Assembly: GCA_964631345.1 (NCBI GenBank)
Contig: CAZVWE010000001.1
Span: 62,001-126,000 of the forward strand
DNA length: 64,000 bases
Direction of reading: 5' to 3'
Origin: MGBC163016 sp964631345
GTDB taxonomy: Bacteria; Actinomycetota; Coriobacteriia; Coriobacteriales; Eggerthellaceae
The translations under genes and the position numbers were made by a program. Under the pieces are notes generated by a model. That model made no database searches. It was not told the DNA's origin and worked only from the letters and a program-made list of their open reading frames with translations. Position 1 is the first letter of the stretch. Every line of letters begins with the position of its first letter. Of this stretch, positions 33,837 through 42,356 are shown piece after piece.

Positions 33837-34523
33837 CTAAGATAGTCCCATTTCGGCTTTAAGCTTTGCAAGATCTGCATCTACATCTGCGGCAACTCCC
33901 ATTTGCTCATACTTTTTCTCAAGCTCTGCAGCTTCATCTTTAGGCTTTGCATTTAATTCACCCATGGCATTAGATCTATCAAGCATTTCATCTGCCTTAG
34001 CTTCCATGCGATCAAATGCCGCCATGGCACCTTCTGCTTTACTCGATCCTGCTGTGATGTTATTGACCTTATCCTGTGTTTTCGCAACAGCAGTTTTAGC
34101 CTTAATGACTTCTCGTCTTTGCTGCAAGGTATTGATATCGCGTACTAGCTTGTCATGCATCTCGCGCATCTTCGTTGCATTTTCGGCAGCAACAGAATAC
34201 GCACTCTGAAGCCCCTCATTTTTACCTTCAAGTTCTTGCTTTTTCGTGAGAAAGACTCTTGCGTCGTCTTCGTTTCCTGCAGATAAAGCTTTTTTGGCGA
34301 GGTCTTCATAACGATCAATCTGTACATTATTCTCGTCGACCAATCTTTTGCATCTGGCCTCTTCCGCCATAACACCTGCTGTAGCTTCTTTTACCTCAGC
34401 AAGATCTTCAGTAAGATCACGCATATATTGGTCAATCATTTTTGATGGATCTTCTGCTTTATCAAGAAGTTCATTTATATTTGCTTTGATTATTGTTGTA
34501 AATCTGTCTAATATTCCTGCCAT
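33837..34523 (-). CDS. pspA: PspA/IM30 family membrane-stress protein
   Basis: A 228-residue protein that is almost wholly helical and coiled coil, with the family opening MAGILDRFTTIIKANINELL, the conserved EDPSKMIDQYMRDL and a central Ala/Lys/Glu-rich rod. PspA and Vipp1 proteins assemble on damaged or curved membrane and keep the proton gradient. The C-terminus resembles the PspA branch, without the long Vipp1 tail. It lies 114 bp downstream of the glycine-rich membrane protein gene on the same strand, and the two probably share a transcript. Confidence 0.92.
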   Translation of the reverse strand: MAGILDRFTTIIKANINELLDKAEDPSKMIDQYMRDLTEDLAEVKEATAGVMAEEARCKRLVDENNVQIDRYEDLAKKALSAGNEDDARVFLTKKQELEGKNEGLQSAYSVAAENATKMREMHDKLVRDINTLQQRREVIKAKTAVAKTQDKVNNITAGSSKAEGAMAAFDRMEAKADEMLDRSNAMGELNAKPKDEAAELEKKYEQMGVAADVDADLAKLKAEMGLS

Positions 34524-34637
34524 TTTTCCCTACCTTTCAATCATGCTTTATTGTCAACACATTTACTGTACCTTCATATTCAAAACTATGAGATGAGTTA
34601 TTAGGTCATCTATCACAGCTTGTCACCAAAATGATCA

Positions 34638-35801
34638 TCAAGTATTCATTGAGTTTGAATTTGCTTCTTTTATACTATCGGTTACATCATTTTTCGATTC
34701 TTCGTACTTTTTAGCAAGATCTTCAACGCTTTTATCTCCGAATTCTTCAAGAGGTGTTGCAAGGATCTCTTGTTGGCGCTTATGCTCACGCTCCCTTTGC
34801 TCACGGCGTTTACGAAGTACTATCGCAATGATAATTACAACTACGACAACTCCGAAAACGATGGCCACTACCGTAATAGTTGAGCCATAACGATCCGCAT
34901 CCGTTGTCATAATTCTGTCGGCTGTTTCATTATATGTATCCACAAACACATCAGTGTTATTCAGGTTTTGGTTGTTGTAATTAGCGTTTAAATACTCTGC
35001 AAATATATCTATCGCTTCAGAGTCCATGACTCTTTGTGCATCCATGCCTATCCAATATCCTGCATGAAACCTCATTTCATTCGTATCGCAGAACGCCAAA
35101 ACGAAATGATATTCATCATCGAAATTACTCTCATAATAAGATTTTGCGACCTGTTGAAGTTCAGTCTCTGATTGTGATTCATAATCAGGCAAAATGATCA
35201 GAAATGGACTAACACCTGTCTTTTTATAGAAGTTAGCCATCGCATCATCAAGGGCACGGTCATCTCCAATCCAATAACCTGAATTATCTGTGAAATATCC
35301 AGTCGACTGAACATATCCAACAGGTAAGGCCTCGCGCTTAACAGTTGATGATGTTTTGGTAGACGCACTTCCAAATCCACCCATAATGCCCATAAGAAAA
35401 GAAACGAGAATTGCAGCAAATATGAAAACGATTAATGCAATTATGATTGTGCTACACCCAGAAGACTTGTTTCCGCCTGAACCCCCCGGATTTCCAGCGC
35501 CATTACCGCCTGGTCCTCCACCAATTGGATCCCCTGTTGGAGGCGGATAGTTACCTCCACCTGATCCACCAGAACCTCCAAGCAAATTTCCTAAAAGAAA
35601 GCCACCTAGAAAGCTACCACCGCCTCCGCTGTGACCTCCTCTATAACCACCACCAAAACCAGGGCTCGAAAATCCGCCTCTCGGTATTCCATTTCCACCG
35701 GAAAAGCCGCCTCCGCTACGGCCTCCTCCAGAAAAACCACCTCCGAAACCTCCGCCGGAGAACCCTCCACCTCCAGAAAAGCCACCGCTTCCTCTGCCCA
35801 T
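34638..35801 (-). CDS. Glycine-rich membrane protein with TPM-like domain
   Basis: The first about 120 residues are Gly/Ser/Phe repeats (GGGFSGGG, SGGGRSGG). A membrane helix follows (IIIALIVFIFAAILVSFLMGI), then an extracytoplasmic domain of about 150 residues (YFTDNSGYWIGDDRALDDAM, FLIILPDYESQ, FVLAFCDTNEM) that resembles TPM/YgcG domains. A second helix (about 320-342) and a Lys/Glu-rich cytoplasmic tail end it. The start is ATG 35801 with GGGAGGG upstream; the frame continues to 35969 but overlaps the next gene. It is paired with pspA, so a membrane-stress role is inferred. Confidence 0.82.
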   Translation of the reverse strand: MGRGSGGFSGGGGFSGGGFGGGFSGGGRSGGGFSGGNGIPRGGFSSPGFGGGYRGGHSGGGGSFLGGFLLGNLLGGSGGSGGGNYPPPTGDPIGGGPGGNGAGNPGGSGGNKSSGCSTIIIALIVFIFAAILVSFLMGIMGGFGSASTKTSSTVKREALPVGYVQSTGYFTDNSGYWIGDDRALDDAMANFYKKTGVSPFLIILPDYESQSETELQQVAKSYYESNFDDEYHFVLAFCDTNEMRFHAGYWIGMDAQRVMDSEAIDIFAEYLNANYNNQNLNNTDVFVDTYNETADRIMTTDADRYGSTITVVAIVFGVVVVVIIIAIVLRKRREQREREHKRQQEILATPLEEFGDKSVEDLAKKYEESKNDVTDSIKEANSNSMNT

Positions 35802-35823
35802 ATTTATACCCTCCCGCACACTT

Positions 35824-37602
35824 TTAGATTTCGGCACTGATATTAAAGGCGCAAGTTCCGAAGTCTTTAATTCCGCGATACCATTTATAGAGCCATTTAT
35901 CAGTGGGTTTTCCTTGCGACTCCTCTTGAAGCGACCAAACAAGCCAATAAAAACTATGGAGTGCCACATATGCTAAGCAGTGTCTCTTTTCGCTAAGCGT
36001 TAGTTCTCTTTCAAAATACTGTTCAAATACTAAGCAGGCCTCATCGACAGACATAGGCGAACAACAGACAAACACACCAAGATCATTGGCATAATCACTC
36101 ATGGCCGAATATTCCCAATCAATGAAATTAAGGAAACCGTCTGGGGCAACCAAAATGTTTTGATCACACAGTGAATTATGGGAAAAACATTGTCTTGAAT
36201 CATCGCTTTTAACCATGTCATAAAGACCGGATGCCATAGATAACAGATCATCAGAATCTTTAAAAGTCTGAACACCATCTTCATTAAGCAAATTGATTAT
36301 GCGCATGGTTTCATTAAAGATATCGAATGTCCACGGAGACTCATATTCACTATTATGTAGCGCCTTCATCATAGAAATAGCTTCTGAAACTTCACTGGGA
36401 TTTTCATAATCTAGCCAGCGAGCACCTTCAATATATTTAGAAAGCTTCCAGCCAGTTCTTGGATCTTCGTATATGAATGTTGTATCCAAATCAAGCTTAA
36501 AGGCAACCTCCTCAGCAAAAGCTTCGGATTCCCTATTTACTATTCGATTAGACCTGTCACTAGGATGTCTATATACGTAAGCATTGCCCTGAACACAAAA
36601 CTTAAACGACAAATTCTTCTGTCCTTGTTTCAAAGGCTCAATACCCGATATGTCTGACCTTGAACAATCAAGGATTTTGCAAATATTATCCAAAATATCA
36701 GAATCAACATTTTGAATAAACGCGGGATCAAATAACGAAACCTCATCGAGTGAGTCAAATTCCCAAATTACATCAGGTGAAAACTCTCGCATGTTCATCG
36801 AAAGTTCATCGATATGATCAATGTAGATGTCTTCCCAAAGCTTTCCTGGCATATCGGGATCATTGTATTCATCATCTAGGATGCGAATAAACTCGTTTGA
36901 AAACTCTCGATCCCAATAAGCATGTCCAAGCATTACCCAAGAATCACATCCACCAATATGGACTCCTTTGACATGGTTGTCTTTGCCTGAGAGTTCAAAA
37001 CAATATTCGTCTGTTTCGCCCTCTATAAAAACACCAGCGTAGTTAGAACAATACTCGTATGTCTCAAAAGGATTAGTTGCAAAGTAGTCATCTGATGAAC
37101 AAATATAAGTATTTGAAAGAATATCTTCGACACACTTAATGGTGGAATTGTTGTTTCTCTTTTGGAATTCATCGTTGATACGAATATGAACTCCAAAAGC
37201 ATCCTCTAAATAAAAGAACTCTTCCTTTTTATATCCTAGAACCAAATATATTTCGTTGATTCCAGCATCTCGCAATTGACGAATTTGGCGCTCGACTAGT
37301 ACTTCTCCTTTAACAGTAAGCAGCCCTTTTGGTCTCTCATATGAAATTGGAGCAAATCGCGTAGACATCCCCGCAGCCATTATGACCGCGTTTTCAACCT
37401 TGTACGGTGAAAGCGCCTTCATGCCTGCATCCGTCAGAACATTTGCATCATCAAGCAGAGGGTCTTCTGTATTTTTCAGCGACGTAAGAACAGAAAATAC
37501 TGTTCCTAAAGAAAGACCAGTAGACCCAGCTAAAGATCGCTGGGTCTGACTGGGAGTTTTTGCAAGTGCGGATAACACTTTAAATTGATTAGACGAAAGC
37601 AT
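35824..37602 (-). CDS. LicC-type phosphocholine cytidylyltransferase fused to HTH and degenerate kinase
   Basis: Three parts are seen in 592 residues. A winged-helix-like part covers about 1-65 (TQRSLAGSTGLSLGTVFSVL). A nucleotidyltransferase follows (VIMAAGMSTRFAPISYERPKG), resembling LicC, which makes CDP-choline. A choline-kinase/APH domain runs from about 325 to the end. In the kinase the catalytic loop reads HNSLCDQN (His475, Ser477), so the essential Asp is Ser, whereas the downstream metal motif IDWE is intact. This domain is probably not an active kinase. It is the last gene of the lic-type operon. Confidence 0.85.
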   Translation of the reverse strand: MLSSNQFKVLSALAKTPSQTQRSLAGSTGLSLGTVFSVLTSLKNTEDPLLDDANVLTDAGMKALSPYKVENAVIMAAGMSTRFAPISYERPKGLLTVKGEVLVERQIRQLRDAGINEIYLVLGYKKEEFFYLEDAFGVHIRINDEFQKRNNNSTIKCVEDILSNTYICSSDDYFATNPFETYEYCSNYAGVFIEGETDEYCFELSGKDNHVKGVHIGGCDSWVMLGHAYWDREFSNEFIRILDDEYNDPDMPGKLWEDIYIDHIDELSMNMREFSPDVIWEFDSLDEVSLFDPAFIQNVDSDILDNICKILDCSRSDISGIEPLKQGQKNLSFKFCVQGNAYVYRHPSDRSNRIVNRESEAFAEEVAFKLDLDTTFIYEDPRTGWKLSKYIEGARWLDYENPSEVSEAISMMKALHNSEYESPWTFDIFNETMRIINLLNEDGVQTFKDSDDLLSMASGLYDMVKSDDSRQCFSHNSLCDQNILVAPDGFLNFIDWEYSAMSDYANDLGVFVCCSPMSVDEACLVFEQYFERELTLSEKRHCLAYVALHSFYWLVWSLQEESQGKPTDKWLYKWYRGIKDFGTCAFNISAEI

Positions 37603-37645
37603 TCCTTTGCGAAACTCCTAATACAACATCTTTGTGATGTATGTA

Positions 37646-38617
37646 TTATAGAGGTTGCTCGAACTCTTCCACTAAAGTCCCGGATTTATCACCCCGTGTA
37701 AACAGCTCTTTAATATCTGTGGCAGCCGCAATGGCACCTATGATGATTACAACAGCACAGATAATTCCTCTCATATCTGGAAGCTGTCCTAAGAATACGA
37801 AACTGAAAGGTATTGCCCAGGCAGAGTAGGTGATATTTAGCGCCATTGATTTAGCAGCGCCAATCGTAGCGATTGCCTTGTAGTAAAGAAGATAAGATGC
37901 TGTGCCCGATAACGCAGCAAGCGCGATCCACGGCATAGCGTTGCTTACTAGAGCATCAATAGAGCATCCCCATCCACCAACAAGCGGCATGATTATTAAA
38001 GCGTAAGTCACAAAAGATGTGGTTTGGCGAATCTGCATAGCACACTGATCGTCGACCTGTGCGCTCTTAAGCCCCCATGCAATGATAACTGCCTCAGTTC
38101 CCCAGCCAACAACACATATAAGGCATCCGATAATTCCAATAAACCAATCACCTGGCACACCTTCTGCAGGAGTCCAACCGAGAAAAGCAACGGCTATAAG
38201 ACAAACAAAAAGCCCCACCCAGTTATAGCCACGCATCTTTTCCTTTAGAACAAAGTGTGCAAGCAAAGCACCATAAGCTGGGAAAAATGCAGTGATGGCA
38301 GCGGTGTAGGCAGCTCCTATGTTGTCAATTGCTACAACATAGCCAGTCATTCCCAAAGGAGCTCCAATAACGGCAGCGATAACGATGAATTTGCCATATT
38401 TCGAAATCAATAAATCCTTTGTTTGTTTTAATTTTCCGCGAATCGCCATAAAAATGAACGAGAAAATGGCTGACGATCCATCATGCAAAAAAGTGGAAGT
38501 CAGAGCTGCCAAAGCTATAGCTTGCTCAGTCTCGAAAAACACCGAACATGAAAGCGCGATACTTAATATAACCGTATCAAATGCCCATGTTATTGCTGCA
38601 CCAATGCCATAACCCAT
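37646..38617 (-). CDS. licB: LicB-like choline permease (DMT superfamily)
   Basis: A 323-residue protein with ten membrane helices and the two EamA halves of the drug/metabolite transporter superfamily. Its place between licA and licC homologues and its start (GYGIGAAITWAFDTVILSIAL) fit LicB, the choline uptake protein of phosphocholine-decorating bacteria. Its ATG directly follows the licA stop codon. The substrate is inferred from the operon. Confidence 0.85.
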   Translation of the reverse strand: MGYGIGAAITWAFDTVILSIALSCSVFFETEQAIALAALTSTFLHDGSSAIFSFIFMAIRGKLKQTKDLLISKYGKFIVIAAVIGAPLGMTGYVVAIDNIGAAYTAAITAFFPAYGALLAHFVLKEKMRGYNWVGLFVCLIAVAFLGWTPAEGVPGDWFIGIIGCLICVVGWGTEAVIIAWGLKSAQVDDQCAMQIRQTTSFVTYALIIMPLVGGWGCSIDALVSNAMPWIALAALSGTASYLLYYKAIATIGAAKSMALNITYSAWAIPFSFVFLGQLPDMRGIICAVVIIIGAIAAATDIKELFTRGDKSGTLVEEFEQPL

Positions 38618-39556
38618 TTAGTTCACTTCCTCTTTCTCTTTATCAAGAATATCGAGTGCCGCATCCTCAAACATATGCGTGTAGTTGTGATAGATATCAA
38701 GAAATGGAGTAGGAGCGCCCACCATCTCTTGGTATAGAGCCCATACGAGCCAATGGAAACTGATGATCGCTAAATAAGCTATACAATGAAATTCCTCTTC
38801 GGGTGTCATCTCCCGCTCAAAGTATTCCTTCAATACATCCATTGCCTCATCGTATGTGTAGTCGCTGCAACAAATGAAAACTGCGAGATCGCTCGCATAA
38901 TCAGACATTCCAGAAAATTCCCAATCGATAAGATCAAAGCCATTGTCTGTAATAAGAAAGTTTGTGTCATAGAAATCGTTATGGCACAAAACCACGTTCA
39001 TGCCACGTGCTTTAACTTCCTCATCAAGTTTGCTCGCGATTTCAAACATTTCATTAAAATCAGCAAAATAGTTACGCCACTTATCATCAAGCAAAGCAAC
39101 TTGCTTCAATGTGTCTTCGTGCATATCTAGAACAAATCCAGAATCTTCACCTGATGCATGAAGCTTACGGGCATAGTCCATCGCTTTTTCCACATCATCT
39201 TTGTTGTGATAATCAAGCGTTCTTGCGCCTTCGATAAAACGGGACAGCTTCCATCCATCAGTTGGATGTTGATAAATAAATGTAGAGTCAATACCTAATC
39301 TACTGGCAACATTTTGAGAGAACGCTTCGCTTTCGCGATTGATGATCTCTCCAGTCCCAGGGCCTGGGTGGCGATAGACGTACTTAACGCCATCGACCTC
39401 TATTAAATAGATAAGATTCATGTTTCCTGTGCGTATAGGTTCAATCACCATAATTTCAGACGGCCTGCATCCAAGCACTTCAGAAACATTTGCAAAAAGA
39501 GGGGAATCTGGAGTTGATGCAAAAGTGTCTTCCAGTTCCGTTTTTGTCATTCCCAT
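38618..39556 (-). CDS. licA: LicA-like choline kinase
   Basis: A 312-residue APH/choline kinase with an intact catalytic loop, CHNDFYDTNFL (His192, Asp194, Asn199), and metal motif LIDWEFSGMSDY. The N-terminal lobe includes RTGNMNLIYLIEVDGVKYVYR and the substrate helix INRESEAFSQNVA. It phosphorylates choline as the first step of CDP-choline formation. GGAGGAGTAGTA precedes the ATG. It heads the licA-licB-licC-type operon; no phosphocholine transferase (licD) is visible in the window. Confidence 0.88.
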   Translation of the reverse strand: MGMTKTELEDTFASTPDSPLFANVSEVLGCRPSEIMVIEPIRTGNMNLIYLIEVDGVKYVYRHPGPGTGEIINRESEAFSQNVASRLGIDSTFIYQHPTDGWKLSRFIEGARTLDYHNKDDVEKAMDYARKLHASGEDSGFVLDMHEDTLKQVALLDDKWRNYFADFNEMFEIASKLDEEVKARGMNVVLCHNDFYDTNFLITDNGFDLIDWEFSGMSDYASDLAVFICCSDYTYDEAMDVLKEYFEREMTPEEEFHCIAYLAIISFHWLVWALYQEMVGAPTPFLDIYHNYTHMFEDAALDILDKEKEEVN

Positions 39557-39694
39557 TACTACTCCTCCGAGACAACCGCAATGAATTATAGACGCTTTTG
39601 TTCAATTTCTCAAAAATATTTTTCATTTTGAACAAATATATAAACGGATTCCGATTAGAGGAGCACACAATGAGATTTCATACATGTTTACAAT

Positions 39695-39730
39695 AAACAG
39701 ACCCATGAAAGTATTTTCATGGGTCTGTTT
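39695..39730 (-). terminator. Terminator of the 39.8-40.1 kb gene
   Basis: AAACAGACCCATGAAA (39695-39710) pairs with TTCATGGGTCTGTTT (39716-39730). On the minus strand the stem ends in TTT and follows the small hypothetical gene. Confidence 0.75.
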
Positions 39731-39755
39731 GTAGACACTAAATAACTATTTTTGA

Positions 39756-40121
39756 TTAGGCTAGTTTTGCAATTGTCACATCAACAATAGTGCCATCCGT
39801 AATTCCATGCCCAATAATTGCCTGAACATCTTCGCGACCAATCATTAACTGAGGCTTTGGGGCTGCTCCTTCTGTTTTGATTGTGCGCACACCGGCCACT
39901 CCAGTCCAACCCTCAGTATCAGTTTGGCTATTATCATCAGCAATTAAAGTAACTTGAGCTCTTTGATTTAATAAATCCTTGTCGGCAACTTTTTGATATT
40001 CATCTGCATCCATTGAAACTATCCCACGATATTCTTCTGATAAGTACTCATCGGATACAGGCGCTAAATAAAAAACTCCTTGTCCATAAAAAACATCATC
40101 CATAACTACTGTCTCACCCAT
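39756..40121 (-). CDS. Small hypothetical protein
   Basis: About 121 residues, acidic, without signal peptide or membrane helix. I do not recognise it. The middle has GWTGVAGVRTIKTEGAAPKP and the end GHGITDGTIVDVTI, suggesting a small beta-rich domain. GGAGG lies 9 nt before ATG 40121; the TTG at 40130 is too close to the ribosome-binding site. It has its own terminator and so is probably a single-gene transcript. Confidence 0.7.
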   Translation of the reverse strand: MGETVVMDDVFYGQGVFYLAPVSDEYLSEEYRGIVSMDADEYQKVADKDLLNQRAQVTLIADDNSQTDTEGWTGVAGVRTIKTEGAAPKPQLMIGREDVQAIIGHGITDGTIVDVTIAKLA

Positions 40122-40275
40122 TTCAAACAACCTCCTAGATGTTTCCTATTGCATTCGATTTTCAATTGATTTCCAATTGCGGTTTTAGCTTGCCACTATA
40201 TATGCAGCAATAAAACATCAAATACGAACTAACCAGGAAGTTCATCTTCAAGTAATGAGATCAGCTAACGATAGA

Positions 40276-40842
40276 TTAACGCAGGGTTTTCGCAAAGGTT
40301 TCAACGCAATCGATTAACTCTTCACGCGAATGAACATCAAGTTTGTTGTATACATTTTGAATGTGTGTTCTTACGGTATTAATAGATACGACTAGATAAT
40401 CGCTCATATGCTTAGCGTCTCGTCCTCGCAGTAGCAATTCAAAGACTTCTTTTTCTCGTGGGGTAAGCTGATATGCGATTGCCATTTCATAGATAAGCGC
40501 GGAAAACGAAGGTTTGTTTTCTATCTCAGCATTGCTTTCAGTTTCATTGTCTTTTAGAAAGTCGTTGAGCTTCTGTGTTTGAAGCTCTGTTTCTGTGTTT
40601 TCTATAGTGGAAAGATTGCTATCAGGAAGACTGCTTTGATTGGATTTTTGAAAAGCACTTTTTTGTCTTAAATACAATATGCGAGAAACCACCAAAACAG
40701 CAACAACCACAAGTGCAATGCATGCAAATACCAATGCTGCAACATCAGCTGCTTGTGGCCATGTCATACCAATAAAAGTTGCACAACACCCAACTAATAC
40801 CCCAACCACGAAGAAAGCAATATGGCCTTTTACATCCATCAT
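40276..40842 (-). CDS. Membrane-anchored LuxR-type HTH protein
   Basis: Two membrane helices (about 8-28 and 33-53) are followed by a Ser/Asn/Glu-rich linker of about 60 residues and a GerE/LuxR HTH (LTPREKEVFELLLRGRDAKHM, VVSINTVRTHIQNVYNKLDV). No receiver or large sensor domain is present. The HTH resembles that of the LuxR protein at 20.1 kb. Its start overlaps the zinc-ribbon gene by 4 nt (ATGA), so the two are translationally coupled. Target genes are unknown. Confidence 0.87.
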   Translation of the reverse strand: MMDVKGHIAFFVVGVLVGCCATFIGMTWPQAADVAALVFACIALVVVAVLVVSRILYLRQKSAFQKSNQSSLPDSNLSTIENTETELQTQKLNDFLKDNETESNAEIENKPSFSALIYEMAIAYQLTPREKEVFELLLRGRDAKHMSDYLVVSINTVRTHIQNVYNKLDVHSREELIDCVETFAKTLR

Positions 40843-41021
40843 CGCTTTGGAGCGCCTTCTTCTCCACCAGAAAAAGTGATGTCATCACTTCCGCACTCTA
40901 TGCACTTGTCGGTACTTTCACCCGGTTGTATTTCGTGTCCACACTTCTGACAAATCAATACAAGCAGCTCTTCTTGCTCTGCGCATTTACCGCAATGGTT
41001 ACACACATAACACCGTTCCAC
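40839..41021 (-). CDS. Small zinc-ribbon protein coupled to the LuxR gene
   Basis: About 60 residues with the paired cysteines CYVCNHCGKC, CQKCGHE and CIECGSD, a double zinc-ribbon. The start is taken as GTG 41021 with AGAGGG 5 nt upstream; the frame is open to a GTG at 41072 without a ribosome-binding site. The Cys content and coupling to a membrane LuxR protein suggest metal or redox sensing, which is only an inference. Confidence 0.62.
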   Translation of the reverse strand: MERCYVCNHCGKCAEQEELLVLICQKCGHEIQPGESTDKCIECGSDDITFSGGEEGAPKR

Positions 41022-41264
41022 AAAACCCTCTTTTCGAATATCTAAATTGTGCGCAGTTCTTAATCTACGCACAAAGTTTTTTAGTTATTCGCTTTAAGGC
41101 TTTGAGATACAACGAAAATTGCATACGAAAAAGGCGCAATTCACGCCTTGTTTGAATATCAACGTTCGATGGCTTGGTGCAGCCCAATCACAAGTGCTCA
41201 AGTTTGCGATTTATGAATTAAACGTTGAAAAGATTATATACGTATTTCATGCAATTGAACTATA

Positions 41265-41520
41265 CCGGAATTCTTTGTGGTTGATCGCGAGGAGAGTTCC
41301 GGTGTTGCTCACAAAGCGAGTTCCGCACGAGCGGAAAGCGCCAGTGGCGCTTTCCTGCGAGCAGGACTGTTTGAGCGACTGAGTTATGCCGGAACTCTTT
41401 GTGGTTGATCGCGAGGAGAGTTCCGGTGTTGCTCACAAAGCGAGTTCCGCACGAGCGGAAAGCGCTAGTAGCGCTTTCCTGCGAGCAGGACTGTTTGAGC
41501 GACTGAGTTATGCCGGAACT
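41265..41520 (+). repeat. 124-bp tandem repeat (two full units plus a partial) rich in hairpins
   Basis: Units begin at CCGGAA 41265 and 41389; a third start is at 41513 and breaks off after about 8-10 bases. Each unit holds CCGGAACTCT/AGAGTTCCGG (10-bp stem), TTCCGC/GCGGAA, and a 9-bp stem around AAAGCGC. In this last stem unit 1 has a C-G pair (41342-41346) where unit 2 has T-A (41466-41470). The array is visibly richer in G+C than its surroundings. The gap 41073-41264 before it shows nothing clear. Confidence 0.85.
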
Positions 41521-41536
41521 CTCCCCTTAAGCGCAT

Positions 41537-41568
41537 AAAAAATGACCTTCGCTTTCACGAAGGTCATT
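41537..41568 (-). terminator. Terminator of the cold-shock gene
   Basis: AATGACCTTCG (41541-41551) pairs with CGAAGGTCATT (41558-41568); on the minus strand TTTTTT follows. It lies about 20 bp past the cold-shock stop codon. Confidence 0.88.
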
Positions 41569-41590
41569 TAGTAGATTTCTGTCAGTTAAC

Positions 41591-41794
41591 TTAGAGTTTG
41601 CAAACGTTGCTAGCTTGCAATTTGCCATTCTGGCCAGTTGTGATGTCGAAGGAAACTGCAGCACCTTCGTCGAGGGTCTTAAACCCGTCCATTTGGATCT
41701 CAGAGAAGTGGACAAACAGATCTTCACCATCGTCCTGTGAGATAAATCCGTAGCCTTTGTCCGGGTTGAACCATTTAACTGTACCTTCCGCCAT
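41591..41794 (-). CDS. cspA: Cold-shock domain protein
   Basis: A 67-residue single cold-shock domain with both RNA-binding motifs, KGYGFI (RNP1) and DLFVHF (RNP2), after the opening EGTVKWFN. It binds single-stranded RNA and DNA and melts RNA structure. ATG 41794 is preceded by AGAGGA. A long untranslated leader, as in other cold-shock genes, is possible upstream but not demonstrated. Confidence 0.93.
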   Translation of the reverse strand: MAEGTVKWFNPDKGYGFISQDDGEDLFVHFSEIQMDGFKTLDEGAAVSFDITTGQNGKLQASNVCKL

Positions 41795-41906
41795 GCTAAT
41801 TCCTCTTTCCTTCCCCCGTTTGAGGGGAGTGAATCCGTGCAAAGCAACGATTCTGCTTCGCATGCCCTCACTTCGAGAGCATTACAACTATACGCTACTT
41901 TTACCC

Positions 41907-42341
41907 CTATTCGCTCAGGGATTTTTCAACGAATTGGCATATATTTTCTTCCATAGCCTCTAAGTCGCCAAAATCTATGGTTTCTACATCACCTAAATCA
42001 AGTTCATAGGTATCAGCGAGAGCCAAAGCTTGCTCTCGTCTAAGGTTAGCAATCGCCTGATTGCCGGCTTCAGCCATATACTCTGATCCCAATAAAAGTG
42101 AGCGTGCGATATATTCAATCACCCGTGGATCGGTATCTGATACCTCAAGAATAGATGCAAAAGACTCAGGCGCCAAAGAAAGTAGTGCGACGCCATCCAT
42201 ATCAACTGCCTGCCCAATCGCATCCTCAAGTGAAAGCGCAGCTTCCTCAGGATCAAGGTTTACCTTTTCGCGTTCAAGCGTACGGACGATTGCCTGCGCA
42301 AAATCATTAAGAAGTTTCATTAAATAATCGCGTTGCAGCAC
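41907..42341 (-). CDS. Acidic helical protein, DUF6483-like
   Basis: A 144-residue, strongly acidic, all-helical protein without signal peptide. The opening RDYLMKLLNDFAQAIVRTLE recalls the DUF6483 family; this is from memory and uncertain. The centre has repeated helix pairs as in TPR-like proteins. It lies 15 bp after the YgjP-like gene on the same strand and is probably the last gene of the rsmI operon. Function unknown. Confidence 0.75.
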   Translation of the reverse strand: MLQRDYLMKLLNDFAQAIVRTLEREKVNLDPEEAALSLEDAIGQAVDMDGVALLSLAPESFASILEVSDTDPRVIEYIARSLLLGSEYMAEAGNQAIANLRREQALALADTYELDLGDVETIDFGDLEAMEENICQFVEKSLSE

Positions 42342-42356
42342 TTAAATCTCCGCCTT

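Noticed and set aside
35356..35840. Plus-strand frames opposite the glycine-rich protein
   Set aside because: They arise from the low-complexity GGN codons read in reverse, giving Pro/Ser-rich nonsense.
41265..41520. CRISPR-like array at the 124-bp repeats
   Set aside because: Units are long, directly adjacent and lack variable spacers; no cas genes are near.
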